Assembly: GCA_030618675.1 (NCBI GenBank)
Contig: JAUXCV010000013.1
Coordinates: forward strand, 1 to 17,078
Origin: Acidimicrobiia bacterium
Lineage (GTDB): Bacteria > Actinomycetota > Acidimicrobiia > Spongiisociales > UBA5794
Reading direction: 5' to 3'
DNA length: 17,078 bases
Shown here: in pieces, positions 1 to 8,039 of the stretch
How the letters are laid out: every line of letters begins with the position of its first letter
Position numbering within the stretch: position 1 is the stretch's first letter
The notes under the pieces: model-generated
Seen by the model: only the letters and a program-made list of their open reading frames with translations
Told to the model about the DNA's origin: nothing
Databases searched by the model: none
Program-made: the position numbers and the translations under genes

Positions 1-338
1 TCGGTGGCGAGATACTCGATCCAGAGGTCATCCTCGTTCTCGAACTCCTCGCCGATAGCGAGGAGCGCCGTGACCTCCTCTTCGGTCAGGTCGCCGACAT
101 CGAGATCATCGGGATGCACATCGGTTTCGATACCGGCCTTGTCGAGCATGAAGTGACCGATCGTGTCAACGCCGAGATCGTCGGCGGCATCCCAGATCGC
201 GACGAAAGCGGCGTCATCGTTCGGATCAGCGCACCACGCCTGCTCGGCGTCTGTGAGTGAGGCTTCAGCAGAGTCACTGCTGCACGAGACGGCGACCAAA
301 GCCAGAACGGCGACAAATACCACGGTAAGTGTTCTCAT
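1..338 (-). CDS. putative secreted lipoprotein, 5' part (cut by window edge)
   Basis: The minus-strand frame is open from an ATG at 338 to the window edge, giving 112 visible residues; the C-terminus lies outside. The N-terminus has a short positive start (MRT), a hydrophobic run (about residues 4-17) and a lipobox-like A-V-S-C with Cys19. This implies signal peptidase II processing and membrane anchoring. The mature part is very acidic, with stretches such as VGDLTEEEVTALLAIGEEFE, and no catalytic motif is visible. A -10-like TACGAT lies exactly 7 nt before this ATG, so I chose it over an in-frame ATG three codons upstream; the transcript would be leaderless. The gene diverges from trkA. The function is unknown; a lipoprotein is well supported, an exact family is not. 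Confidence 0.72.
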   Translation of the reverse strand, partial: MRTLTVVFVAVLALVAVSCSSDSAEASLTDAEQAWCADPNDDAAFVAIWDAADDLGVDTIGHFMLDKAGIETDVHPDDLDVGDLTEEEVTALLAIGEEFENEDDLWIEYLAT

Positions 339-345
339 GAGCGAC

Positions 346-372
346 ATCGTAGCGATAGCGATGGGAGTTCAA
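346..372 (-). promoter_or_regulatory. candidate promoter of the lipoprotein gene
   Basis: On the minus strand a TACGAT hexamer (346-351) lies 7 nt from the ATG at 338. TTGAAC (367-372) is 15 nt upstream of it, shorter than the usual 17. The same TACGAT-N7-ATG arrangement recurs at two other starts in the window. The -10 call is stronger than the -35 call. Confidence 0.45.
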
Positions 373-451
373 CCACTGTGAAACGCAGGATGACCGCCGC
401 TATCGACGTCGATGGCGGACCGTCGGGTTCGTACGGACCCCACGGCGCACC

Positions 452-457
452 TATCCT
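452..457 (+). promoter_or_regulatory. candidate -10 element of trkA
   Basis: TATCCT sits 8 nt before the ATG at 466, with no Shine-Dalgarno sequence between them. This would place the transcription start at or next to the ATG. No convincing -35 is visible. It supports the 466 start over the longer frame beginning at 412. Confidence 0.4.
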
Positions 458-465
458 GGCTGGTC

Positions 466-1794
466 ATGAGAATTGTCATTGTCGGAGCCGGAGCGGTCGG
501 CTCATACCTCGCCGAACGGTTCGCTCTCGAAGGTCAGGACGTCGTCCTCGTTGAGTCGGATCTCGAGCGCGCCGCTGCGATCCAGGGCGAGATCGACTGC
601 ATGGTCGTGACGGGCAACGGTGCATCGGCCTCGGTCCTCAGAAGCGCGGGCCTCGGCGATGCAGACCTGCTGATCGCTGTTACCTCCTCCGATGCCATCA
701 ACGTGCTCGCCTGCAATTCGGCGAACACGCTCGGGATCCCACGGAAGGTCGCTCGTGTTGAGGACACGCAACTGAAGGCCGAGGTGGCGGAGTTCGGTGT
801 CGATCTCATCATCGATCCGGGCGAGGCCGCCGCTCGTGAGCTCCTCACGCTCGTGAAGCGAGGTGCCGTCTCCGAGCTCGTCGAATTCGCCGACGGTCAC
901 CTGATCCTGATGGGGGCTTTCGTCAGCCCCAAGGCGAGCGTCGTAGGAACGACACTGGCCGATCTCCGCAAAGCCGTCGACGGCTGGAACTGGCTCGTCG
1001 TGGCGGTGATCCGGCACGGCGAGACCCTGATCGCTCGCGGTTCGACCATGCTGGAATCGCATGACCACGTTCTCCTGATGGCCCGTGCCGACAAGACCTC
1101 CGAAGCCTACGACCTGCTCGGAATCACCGATCGGGCCGCCGAGAAGGTGATCATCCTCGGCGGTACCCGTCTCGCCCGATTGACGGCATCCCTCCTCTCC
1201 GACAACGGCATCGCGACGACGCTGATCGATGAGGATCGCGATCGGTGTCAGACGATCGCCGAGAACCTCCCGAGAGTTGTGACGGTGTGCGCGAACCCGA
1301 CCGATCCCGAGGTTCTCAAGGCGGAAGGAGTGGCCTCCGCCGACTCCGTCATCGCTCTCAGCGGGTGGGATGGGGAGAATCTTCTCGGGTGTCTGCTCGC
1401 CAAGGAGCTCGGTGCCGGTGAGGTGATCGCACGGTTCACGAACACCGATCTGGTCGCCATCCTCGGTGGAGCCGGTCTTGATGCCACCGTCAGCGCTCGT
1501 CTGTCCGCGGCGAACGAGATCCTTCGTTTCGTTCGACGCGGCGTGATCTATTCGGTCGCGACGTTCTCCGATTCGGATGCCGAAGCGATCGAACTCGCTG
1601 TCGGTCCGAAGAGCCCTGCGATCGGGAAATCGCTGAACGAACTCGATCCCTCGGAATCGCTGATCATCGGCGGTATCCAGCGAGGAGACAGAGCATTCGT
1701 GCCCCGTGGAAGCACCGTGATCGAAGAGGGCGACCACCTGATCGTCATCGCTCGTCCGGAGGCGATCGCGGAAGCCGAGAGACTCTCGGGCTAG
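466..1794 (+). CDS. trkA: Trk potassium uptake regulatory subunit TrkA
   Basis: This is a 442-residue cytoplasmic NAD(H)-binding subunit that gates the TrkH potassium channel. It has two tandem RCK units, each a Rossmann (TrkA_N) domain followed by a TrkA_C domain, and the length is normal for full TrkA. The first Rossmann motif is intact: G7-A-G9-A-V-G12, with acidic E30 at the end of the second strand. The second unit starts near residue 226, but its glycine motif is degenerate (GGTRLA), which may weaken nucleotide binding there. An in-frame ATG at 412 would add 18 residues ahead of the Rossmann strand. I reject it because the family starts directly with the strand and a -10-like hexamer lies within that extension. 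trkH follows after only 6 nt, so the two are surely cotranscribed. Confidence 0.95.
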   Translation: MRIVIVGAGAVGSYLAERFALEGQDVVLVESDLERAAAIQGEIDCMVVTGNGASASVLRSAGLGDADLLIAVTSSDAINVLACNSANTLGIPRKVARVEDTQLKAEVAEFGVDLIIDPGEAAARELLTLVKRGAVSELVEFADGHLILMGAFVSPKASVVGTTLADLRKAVDGWNWLVVAVIRHGETLIARGSTMLESHDHVLLMARADKTSEAYDLLGITDRAAEKVIILGGTRLARLTASLLSDNGIATTLIDEDRDRCQTIAENLPRVVTVCANPTDPEVLKAEGVASADSVIALSGWDGENLLGCLLAKELGAGEVIARFTNTDLVAILGGAGLDATVSARLSAANEILRFVRRGVIYSVATFSDSDAEAIELAVGPKSPAIGKSLNELDPSESLIIGGIQRGDRAFVPRGSTVIEEGDHLIVIARPEAIAEAERLSG

Positions 1795-1800
1795 CCGGCG

Positions 1801-3249
1801 ATGTCCTGGAAGAACCTCCTCCATGTGACCGGAGCCGTTGTCGGATCAGCCGGTATCTCGATGCTGGTGGCGGCAATGGTTTCCGTCATCTACCAGGAGT
1901 GGTCGACCGCGGGTTGGATTGTCGTAGCGGCTCTCATCACCACGGTCATCGGCTTCGGCCTATGGAAGATCTTCGACCTCCCGGGAGAGTTGAGCACCCG
2001 CGAGGGATTCGCAGCCGTGGCGCTTGCCTGGATCGCGATCGGACTGCTCGGCTCTCTCCCGTATCTACTCACCGGATCCATCACCAACGTGACCGACGCT
2101 GTGTTCGAAACGGTGGCCGGCTTCACCACAACCGGCTCCTCCATCGTCCCCGACCCCGCCGCCCTCCCCCACGGGATCCTGTTCTGGCGTTCGTTCACCC
2201 AATGGCTCGGTGGCATGGGGATCATCGTCCTGTCGATTGCGATCCTCCCCCTCCTCGGCATGGGCGCCGTCCAATTGGCTCGAGCAGAGTCCCCCGGTCC
2301 GACCCCCGACCGGCTGACGCCCCGGTTCAAGGAGACGGCCAAGCGACTCTGGATCGTCTACTTCGCGCTGACAGGCGCGCAGATGCTGCTGCTCTGGATC
2401 GGAGACATGAACCTCTTCGATGCGGTCAATCACTCGCTCACGACGCTCTCAACCGGAGGATTCAGTACAAACGCCGGCTCGCTCGGCGCGTTCACCGCCT
2501 ATTCGCAGTGGGTGGTGATCGTCTTCATGATCCTCGCCGGGACGTCGTTCGCCGTGCACTACCGGGCCATCCGCACGCCGGGGGTTTACTGGAGAACCAA
2601 CGAAATACGCGTCTACCTCGGGGTGATGGCTGCCGCAGCAGCCGTGATGGCCATTGGAACGTGGGGAGGACCCGTCCACGAGGTCATCAGAGACGCGATC
2701 TTCACAGCAGCGACGCTCATTACAACAACCGGTTTTGGCACGGCCGACTTCGGCCTGTGGAAACCGGCGCTCCAGATCATGATCGTCGGCCTCATGTTCG
2801 TCGGTGGCATGGCGGGCTCGACATCCGGTTCAATCAAGATCTACCGACACGAGATCCTCATTGGGTCTTCTAGAGCCGACGTTCGCCGACTGATCCATCC
2901 CCGCGGCGTGTTCGTGACCCGCATCGGCAAGACGCCCGTGAAGGACACGATCGTCGAAGCCGTCCAGACCTTCTTCATGCTCTACATGGTGGCCTTCATG
3001 ACCGGTTCGTTCGCTCTGGCGGTCATCAGTTCGATCTGGGGTCCCGATCTCGACATCATCGCCACGGTATCGGCCGTCGCCTCGTCGATCGGAAATGTTG
3101 GTCCCGGACTCGGCTCGGTTGGACCGACGGGGAACTACCTCGAGATCGCTGCTGTTGGGAAGTGGTTGCTTGCGGGCCTGATGATCGTGGGGCGCCTGGA
3201 GATCCTCCCGATCTTGATTCTTTTCAACCGCGAAAGTTGGCGGCGCTAA
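1801..3249 (+). CDS. trkH: Trk potassium transporter, membrane subunit TrkH/TrkG
   Basis: This 482-residue integral membrane protein forms the K+ pathway of the Trk system. The fourfold pseudo-symmetric selectivity filter is readable: TTTGSS (residues 109-114), STGGFS (217-222), TTTGFG (308-313) and SSIGNVGPG (428-436). Each has the conserved filter glycine and follows a pore-helix-like segment. The GSTSGSIKIYR block (339-349) and the GRLEILPILILF ending are also typical of the family. It starts 6 nt after the trkA stop. No strong ribosome site separates the genes, so coupling to trkA translation is likely. Length and motifs are complete, with no sign of truncation. TrkG versus TrkH cannot be told apart from sequence alone. 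Confidence 0.96.
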   Translation: MSWKNLLHVTGAVVGSAGISMLVAAMVSVIYQEWSTAGWIVVAALITTVIGFGLWKIFDLPGELSTREGFAAVALAWIAIGLLGSLPYLLTGSITNVTDAVFETVAGFTTTGSSIVPDPAALPHGILFWRSFTQWLGGMGIIVLSIAILPLLGMGAVQLARAESPGPTPDRLTPRFKETAKRLWIVYFALTGAQMLLLWIGDMNLFDAVNHSLTTLSTGGFSTNAGSLGAFTAYSQWVVIVFMILAGTSFAVHYRAIRTPGVYWRTNEIRVYLGVMAAAAAVMAIGTWGGPVHEVIRDAIFTAATLITTTGFGTADFGLWKPALQIMIVGLMFVGGMAGSTSGSIKIYRHEILIGSSRADVRRLIHPRGVFVTRIGKTPVKDTIVEAVQTFFMLYMVAFMTGSFALAVISSIWGPDLDIIATVSAVASSIGNVGPGLGSVGPTGNYLEIAAVGKWLLAGLMIVGRLEILPILILFNRESWRR

Positions 3250-3297
3250 CGACCGCCTGGACGGAGACGTCGGTTCCTGTCACTCGGTGATGCGAAG

Positions 3298-4884
3298 ATG
3301 GGCCCCATGGGAACGACGGCTGTGAACAGAGGACCGGTCTTGATCGGCGGCGGTGAACTCGGGCGGTGCCCGACGCGGATCCATCACAGCCGTTTCAATG
3401 ATGCCGACCGCTCTACCGACGCGGTCGTCGAACACAGGATCGCCGAGGGTCACCAATGGGAAGCGACTGTGGCGGCCCGGATTCTCAGGGGATATCGGTC
3501 ATGGGCAACAGTCTCGACAGCTGCGGACCGTTTCGACCGGACCGCTCCCGTCGTGATCAATCCGGCAACCCGTACGACCGATCGGGAGGAGATCACCGCT
3601 CTGCTGCTCCGAGTGGGTGTACCGCTCATCTTCGGTGCACGCATCTCAGCGCCTCACTTGCGCTCCGTCGGGGTTCCCGATCTGCTCGTACGCCTGGACG
3701 ACGGCTACGCACCCGTTGACATCAAGCACCACAAGGTGATCGGCCGGACAGGTATCCCGGCCCGCTTGACCTCCGTCGACCATCTCGAAGACCCCGGTGG
3801 GGCGCACCGATGGTTCCGCACCGGGCGACTGATCGACCTCCTCCAAGTCGCTCACTACTGGCAACTACTCGACTCTCTCGGTCGTGCGAACCCGCGCCGA
3901 CTGGCCGGCGTCATCGGCTCCGAACCGGCGATCACCTGCCTCTGGATCGACCTGGAGGACGGCACACCTTCTCTCCTCAATCGCTATCAGGTAGCTCTCG
4001 GTGAGGCTATCGCCGTCGTCGAGGCCGGTCGTAGCCAACCCGAGACGCCGCTGGTGCTGCCCGTCTGGCGGGGAGAGTGCCGATCGTGTCCGTGGGCCGA
4101 CTTCTGTCGCACCGAACTCGAGCGCGTCGACCACGTCTCCCTGTTGCCCGCCATCGGTGCGAACGACACGGAACGACTGCTCGCCGCCGGTGTAGCCACC
4201 ACGGCCCGGGTTGGCGGTCTCGTGCCGGGGGCGACCGTGGGAGACATCGAGATCTCCGCAGAAGCGATCCTCCAGGCCAGGGCACGCGGTGCCGGGGCGC
4301 TGCTTCATCGAGCCGGGGCCGATCTCTCCCTCCCGGATGCCGCCGTCGAAATCGACTTCGACATCGAGACCTACGGCGGGGTTCTCTACCTCGCCGGGCT
4401 GCTCATCACCGACGAAGACGGTTCGAGCTTCGATCCGATCGCAGACTGGACCGGCACCCCGAACGGAGAACGACAGGTCCTCGCCGACCTCTTCGACTTC
4501 TTCGACAACGTCGCCACTTCGGGCAACGCCGTCGTCTACCACTGGACCGGGTACGAACGGACCATCCTCAATGCCGCCGCTCAGCGGCACGGGCTGTCTC
4601 TGCGGTCTGCGGGTTCTGTGGACGACTGGTTCGATCGCTACGCCTGCGATCTGTGGGCCTGGACGAAGCAGCGATTCGTGTCACCCAACGGCTACTCACT
4701 CAAGGTGATCGCACCGTTCTGCGGTTTCGCATGGCGCGACGATGATCCCGGTGGCGCGCAGTCCGAACTCTGGTACGCCGATGTGCTGCGAGGAGACTCC
4801 GGCCAGCGACGCCGGTTGCTCGAATACAACGAGGACGACGTTGCGGCCCAGCTCGCCATCCGGCGATGGGTTCGCTCCCAGTGA
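3298..4884 (+). CDS. TM0106-type RecB-like nuclease / RNase H-like exonuclease fusion
   Basis: This is a 528-residue two-part predicted nuclease. The N-terminal half is a PD-(D/E)xK RecB/Cas4-like domain: conserved Glu in the EGHQWE helix (residues 50-55), P-D at 127-128 and the D-I-K motif at 141-143. C24 plus C261-x2-C264-x5-C270 match the one-plus-three cysteine pattern that binds a 4Fe-4S cluster in AddB, Dna2 and Cas4. The C-terminal half is an RNase H-like 3'-5' exonuclease (RNase_H_2 type) with D-I-E at 355-357 and YNEDD at 510-514. This is the architecture of the uncharacterised TM0106 family of RecB-like putative nucleases. An ATG at 3307 is an equally possible start. It follows trkH by 48 nt and ends convergently with the next gene. 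The role is presumably DNA processing or repair, but the substrate is unknown. Confidence 0.88.
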   Translation: MGPMGTTAVNRGPVLIGGGELGRCPTRIHHSRFNDADRSTDAVVEHRIAEGHQWEATVAARILRGYRSWATVSTAADRFDRTAPVVINPATRTTDREEITALLLRVGVPLIFGARISAPHLRSVGVPDLLVRLDDGYAPVDIKHHKVIGRTGIPARLTSVDHLEDPGGAHRWFRTGRLIDLLQVAHYWQLLDSLGRANPRRLAGVIGSEPAITCLWIDLEDGTPSLLNRYQVALGEAIAVVEAGRSQPETPLVLPVWRGECRSCPWADFCRTELERVDHVSLLPAIGANDTERLLAAGVATTARVGGLVPGATVGDIEISAEAILQARARGAGALLHRAGADLSLPDAAVEIDFDIETYGGVLYLAGLLITDEDGSSFDPIADWTGTPNGERQVLADLFDFFDNVATSGNAVVYHWTGYERTILNAAAQRHGLSLRSAGSVDDWFDRYACDLWAWTKQRFVSPNGYSLKVIAPFCGFAWRDDDPGGAQSELWYADVLRGDSGQRRRLLEYNEDDVAAQLAIRRWVRSQ

Positions 4885-4931
4885 TGGTGCCATCCGACTC
4901 GTGGGCCAACTCCCGGCCGAACCCGCCTGAC

Positions 4932-5561
4932 TCAGGCCCCGCCGCGTTGCCGTCGCTGCCGATCGCTCGAGTCTGAACTCCGATCCGTACCACCGCCGCC
5001 GATCTGCTCATGGTCTGCCGGCCCCGTTACGGACTTCCATACGCTTTGATCATCGGAATCGTGAACGATTTTCGTGGTGTTCTCCGCCCCGCGCCCAACG
5101 CCTCCGGCAATCCTCGACTCCGCTGATGCAGGACCATGATCATCTACCGCGGCGAAGGCAACGCTCCCGGCGGTGACGATGACCACGACAACGAGGGCAG
5201 CAATCCAGGCGAAGCCGCGCTTCGGACGCCCGGCACCGGCGGATCGGTCGCGAGCCACGGCGGGTGTGCCACTGAGAATCCGTACCGATCGGTACAGGCC
5301 TTTCCGATTGAGGAGAGCGTGGCCGATCGTGAGAAGGCCGACGGTGATGCTCGACCACACATGCATGCTCATCCAGGTGCTTCGAGTGAGTCCGAGAACC
5401 TCGATACCTCCTGCGCCTTGGCCCCGCGAGACCAGAAAGTACGGGATCAGGGCCGAGGCGGCAACCCAGATCCACCCGATCACCATTGTCGATGAGATGA
5501 TCGACCGCAGACGAAGACGGATGCGGGGCCAGGGTGTTCGTTGAATTCGAGGGACGGTCAT
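4932..5561 (-). CDS. small membrane protein, DUF4405/cytochrome b561-like N-terminus
   Basis: This 209-residue protein has an Arg-rich N-terminus and predicted membrane segments near residues 24-44, 66-84 and 117-138. The second segment carries two histidines 14 residues apart (H67 and H81, in a W-x-S-M-H ... G-H-A-L-L-N context), resembling the haem-ligand spacing of DUF4405 and b561-type proteins. The last 70 residues are hydrophilic and low in complexity (Ser, Asp, Gly, Arg). The start is fixed by a good Shine-Dalgarno, AAGGAG, at 5571-5576, 9 nt from the ATG. It is convergent with the nuclease gene (47 nt between stops) and downstream of the MFS gene on the same strand. Haem binding is an inference from the His pair; the family call is moderate. 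Confidence 0.68.
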   Translation of the reverse strand: MTVPRIQRTPWPRIRLRLRSIISSTMVIGWIWVAASALIPYFLVSRGQGAGGIEVLGLTRSTWMSMHVWSSITVGLLTIGHALLNRKGLYRSVRILSGTPAVARDRSAGAGRPKRGFAWIAALVVVVIVTAGSVAFAAVDDHGPASAESRIAGGVGRGAENTTKIVHDSDDQSVWKSVTGPADHEQIGGGGTDRSSDSSDRQRRQRGGA

Positions 5562-5688
5562 TGGCGTTCACTCCTTGGGCGATGTTCCATCGTTGATCAT
5601 CGCCGGCGAATGTGTCGATCGTGTGAAGCCCTGGTGACAAGGTGATGTCATATCGGCCGACGTCCGGCAGGTCGGCTGGTCCGTCGCT

Positions 5689-6858
5689 TCAGTCCGCGGT
5701 TGCCCCAGCAGCGGGTTCCACGCGCTCGCGGACCCAAGCAAGGAGGAGAACCATGGCGAGAAGGTCGGCCGCAACCGCCACGAGAGCCGGACCGGGGAGT
5801 CCGAAGGTCTGGAAGAGGGTTGGCCCGGTCGCGGCCCCGACTCCGCGGGCGAGACTCATGGCGACGACCATCCAGGCCAGATACCGGGCCCGGGATGACG
5901 GTTGGAGTTCACTCGCTAGGGGGATCGACGACACGATGGTGAATTCGAATCCGAAGAGGGCGATCGCCAGGATCGCCAGACCGACCACGATCTCGTTGCG
6001 CGCCGGTACCAGAAGGGCGAATCCGACTGCCGAGATCATGAGACCGATGAGAACGGCTCGACGTTTCCCGATCCGGTCGGTGAAACCGAACGTGGCGCCC
6101 TCGCCTGCCAGTTCGGCGGCCCCGATGAGGATCGCTGCACCACCGAGCGCCGCCAGAGAAAGACCAAAGGAGTCTTCGAGCCATGCACCGAATACGACGA
6201 TGATCATCTCGGACGCGAGCGAGAACAGTCCGGCAACAGCGAGGAATGCCAGCCCTGATCGGCCGAACCGGCCGCTCGCCCTCTGCGCCATCGCGTGGTG
6301 ATGATCCGCGTCGATGAATCTCGGGACGAGCAGCAACGCCGCCACCGTCAACACTCCGAAAGCCCAGAACGGTGTCGCCCAATCTCCCTTGGAGATCAGC
6401 CATCCTGCTGCCGGGGCACCGACGAGGAGCGCGCCGGCCCATGTGAACTCGAATACCGCCAGGTATCGGGCCCGCCGTTCGTACGGGACCCTGTCGGCGA
6501 TGTAGGCCTGCGACGACACGTCGTAGACCGGTTTCGCGAAGCCGAGCAGGGCGAATCCGATGAGCGCCCCGACGTAGGTGCTGGTGAGCACGGTGACGGC
6601 GGAACCAACGATGAACAACAGCGCGCCGGTGACGATCAGACGGCGTCGGAGCTCCCCCCGCCCGACCACCCTCGCGATGCCCGGAGTGGCGAGTCCGGCG
6701 ATGTGGCGGACACTGACGAGATACCCCGCTTGCTCGAGCGGAACGCCAAGTCCGCGGGCGATCACCGGGAGGAACGGGTACACGAATCGGTACGCCGTGT
6801 TCATGACGAGCCGCTCGGCAGTCAGGAAGCCGAGTGAGGAACGTACCGATCGAGCCAT
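5689..6858 (-). CDS. MFS transporter
   Basis: This 389-residue polytopic protein has about 12 hydrophobic segments in two halves, split by a polar loop near residues 182-202 that includes three consecutive His. A motif-A-like DRIGKRR (261-267) sits between TM8 and TM9, as in the Major Facilitator Superfamily, and the N-terminal half has RFVYPFLPVIARGLG in TM1. The length is typical of compact drug or sugar-phosphate type MFS members, but the substrate cannot be told. No Shine-Dalgarno precedes the ATG; instead TAGGCT lies 6 nt away. It diverges from the Crp-family regulator with 67 nt between starts, so that regulator may control it; this is inference. Confidence 0.88.
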   Translation of the reverse strand: MARSVRSSLGFLTAERLVMNTAYRFVYPFLPVIARGLGVPLEQAGYLVSVRHIAGLATPGIARVVGRGELRRRLIVTGALLFIVGSAVTVLTSTYVGALIGFALLGFAKPVYDVSSQAYIADRVPYERRARYLAVFEFTWAGALLVGAPAAGWLISKGDWATPFWAFGVLTVAALLLVPRFIDADHHHAMAQRASGRFGRSGLAFLAVAGLFSLASEMIIVVFGAWLEDSFGLSLAALGGAAILIGAAELAGEGATFGFTDRIGKRRAVLIGLMISAVGFALLVPARNEIVVGLAILAIALFGFEFTIVSSIPLASELQPSSRARYLAWMVVAMSLARGVGAATGPTLFQTFGLPGPALVAVAADLLAMVLLLAWVRERVEPAAGATAD

Positions 6859-6864
6859 CCCGTG

Positions 6865-6870
6865 AGCCTA
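6865..6870 (-). promoter_or_regulatory. candidate -10 element of the MFS gene
   Basis: TAGGCT on the minus strand ends 6 nt before the ATG at 6858. It has the conserved TA...T frame of an actinobacterial -10. No clear -35 is seen. It implies a leaderless or nearly leaderless mRNA. Confidence 0.4.
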
Positions 6871-6925
6871 GGAGCGGTTGTGGAGCGGACCAGCAAAGGA
6901 AACAGCAGCAATCGAGAATAGGCGC

Positions 6926-7627
6926 ATGCCATCGAGCGTTGCTGTGATCATGGATTCTGCAGAGGAGCAACATCTCGCCTGGCTCGCCCGTTCGTTCGGA
7001 CGTACCGACTACCTCCCCCTCACCCCCGACGACCTCGATGCGCTCTCGGCCGCGGGGAGCTACGTCAACAAGTACCCGGGAACCCACCTGATCAAGGAGG
7101 GCGAAGACTCCGTGGCGGCGTTCGTGATCCGCAGCGGCGATGTCGAGCTGTTCAGAAGCCGCAAGAGCGGCCGGCTCGTGGTCGGGCGCGTCGGACCAGG
7201 AGCCGTCATCGGCGACATCGCGATGCTGCGTGCCCAGCCCTACATCTCGAGCGCCCGAGCCGTTACGCCGGTGGAGGCCTTCAGGATCGACCGTTCGAAG
7301 CTCTTGCCGGTCCTCATCGAGCATCCAACGATCGCTATACGGTGGCTCGTCGCCGGCTTGAACCAACTCGAGGCAACCCAGCGCCGTGTACTCCGGCTGA
7401 TGCGGGGCACGGTGAAGGAACAAGTCGCCGAGATGGTCCTCGACGAAGCCGACCGATACGGTGAACTCCACCTGTCGCAGGCAAGCCTCGCCGGCCTGCT
7501 CGGCGCCAGTCGCCAATCTGTCAATGAATCCCTCTCCGAACTGCGAGGCGAGGGAGCGGTGGAGACGGGATACCGCGTCATCACCGTCGGCGATCGTGAA
7601 GCGCTTGCTACGGCGGCCGGGCGCTGA
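6926..7627 (+). CDS. Crp/Fnr-family transcriptional regulator
   Basis: From the ATG at 6926 the product is 233 residues, with an N-terminal cyclic-nucleotide-binding-like beta barrel (about 30-140), a dimer helix (about 140-175) and a C-terminal winged helix. The helix-turn-helix is at 183-212 (LSQASLAGLLGASRQSVNES). The phosphate-binding cassette reads GDIAM (96-100) ... YISSA (106-110). The Glu of the usual GE pair is Asp, and the Arg that normally precedes S-A is missing, so cAMP binding is doubtful. The start at 6926 has a -10-like GAGAAT 6 nt upstream; a TTG at 6878 would give 16 extra residues with no family match, and ATG 6950 is also possible. No Fnr-type cysteine cluster is seen. It diverges from the MFS gene, a plausible target. 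Confidence 0.88.
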   Translation: MPSSVAVIMDSAEEQHLAWLARSFGRTDYLPLTPDDLDALSAAGSYVNKYPGTHLIKEGEDSVAAFVIRSGDVELFRSRKSGRLVVGRVGPGAVIGDIAMLRAQPYISSARAVTPVEAFRIDRSKLLPVLIEHPTIAIRWLVAGLNQLEATQRRVLRLMRGTVKEQVAEMVLDEADRYGELHLSQASLAGLLGASRQSVNESLSELRGEGAVETGYRVITVGDREALATAAGR

Positions 7628-7638
7628 TCGATCAGCGC
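7621..7638. repeat. 18-bp perfect palindrome spanning two convergent stop codons
   Basis: GCGCTGATC is followed at once by its exact reverse complement. It contains the TGA of the Crp-type gene (7625-7627) and the stop of the facing membrane-protein gene (7632-7634), so both genes end in Arg-stop. There is no T tract on either side, so a Rho-independent terminator is not shown. Confidence 0.75.
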
Positions 7639-8039
7639 GTCCGCCACCATCCGAACCCGATCCCACCGACGACCCCCACAGCGGTGAAGGCCAGGGTCTC
7701 GACAAGCGGACCCGGGAAGACCTCGAACGCGGGACCGTCCATTGCCCCGATGGTGAGCAGCAGCAGCGCAGCGACGAGTGAGAGGACACCGGCGATCGCA
7801 CCGGTCTTCACCACCGATGCTCTGTCGGCGGCGGCCCCCTCGTCCAGCACGAGAAGCACGGGCGGCGCCGCGGCGACGAGGAACGGAGCCAGGTGGAAAG
7901 TCGTGCCCGGCCGCAGAACGGCGACTGCCACCCACAAGACGGCAAGAAGGGCACCCCACATGAGGGGGCGGCGGACATCAGTGCGAGCGATGGTTTGAGC
8001 GGTCATCCCACCGTCAACCACCCGCGGCCGGGAATTCAT
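7632..8039 (-). CDS. hypothetical small membrane protein
   Basis: This 135-residue protein has about four predicted membrane helices: MWGALLAVLWVAVAVL, then APFLVAAAPPVLLVL, then a long VAALLLLTIG stretch, and finally a Gly-rich helix ending GFGWWRTR. No conserved catalytic motif is visible and I do not recognise a family. The start is uncertain. ATG 8039 gives 135 residues and ATG 8006 gives 124; neither has a well-spaced Shine-Dalgarno, although both are preceded by GTGGG. The gene faces the Crp-type regulator, with only 4 nt between the two coding ends. It lies downstream of the metallopeptidase on the same strand, across a gap of about 100 nt with no recognisable element. Confidence 0.6.
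   Translation of the reverse strand: MNSRPRVVDGGMTAQTIARTDVRRPLMWGALLAVLWVAVAVLRPGTTFHLAPFLVAAAPPVLLVLDEGAAADRASVVKTGAIAGVLSLVAALLLLTIGAMDGPAFEVFPGPLVETLAFTAVGVVGGIGFGWWRTR

Noticed and set aside
502..1824. A 440-codon minus-strand frame opposite trkA
   Set aside because: trkA has full family motifs over the same bases; the antisense product has no domain and is charged throughout.
1899..2873. A 324-codon plus-strand frame inside trkH
   Set aside because: Its product is Arg/His/Pro-rich and it lies wholly within trkH, whose four selectivity filters are unambiguous.
5909..7801. A 630-codon minus-strand open frame
   Set aside because: It overlaps the MFS gene in another frame and the Crp-type gene antisense, both with clear family motifs. 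Its product is Arg/His-rich with no recognisable domain, typical of a shadow frame in GC-rich DNA.
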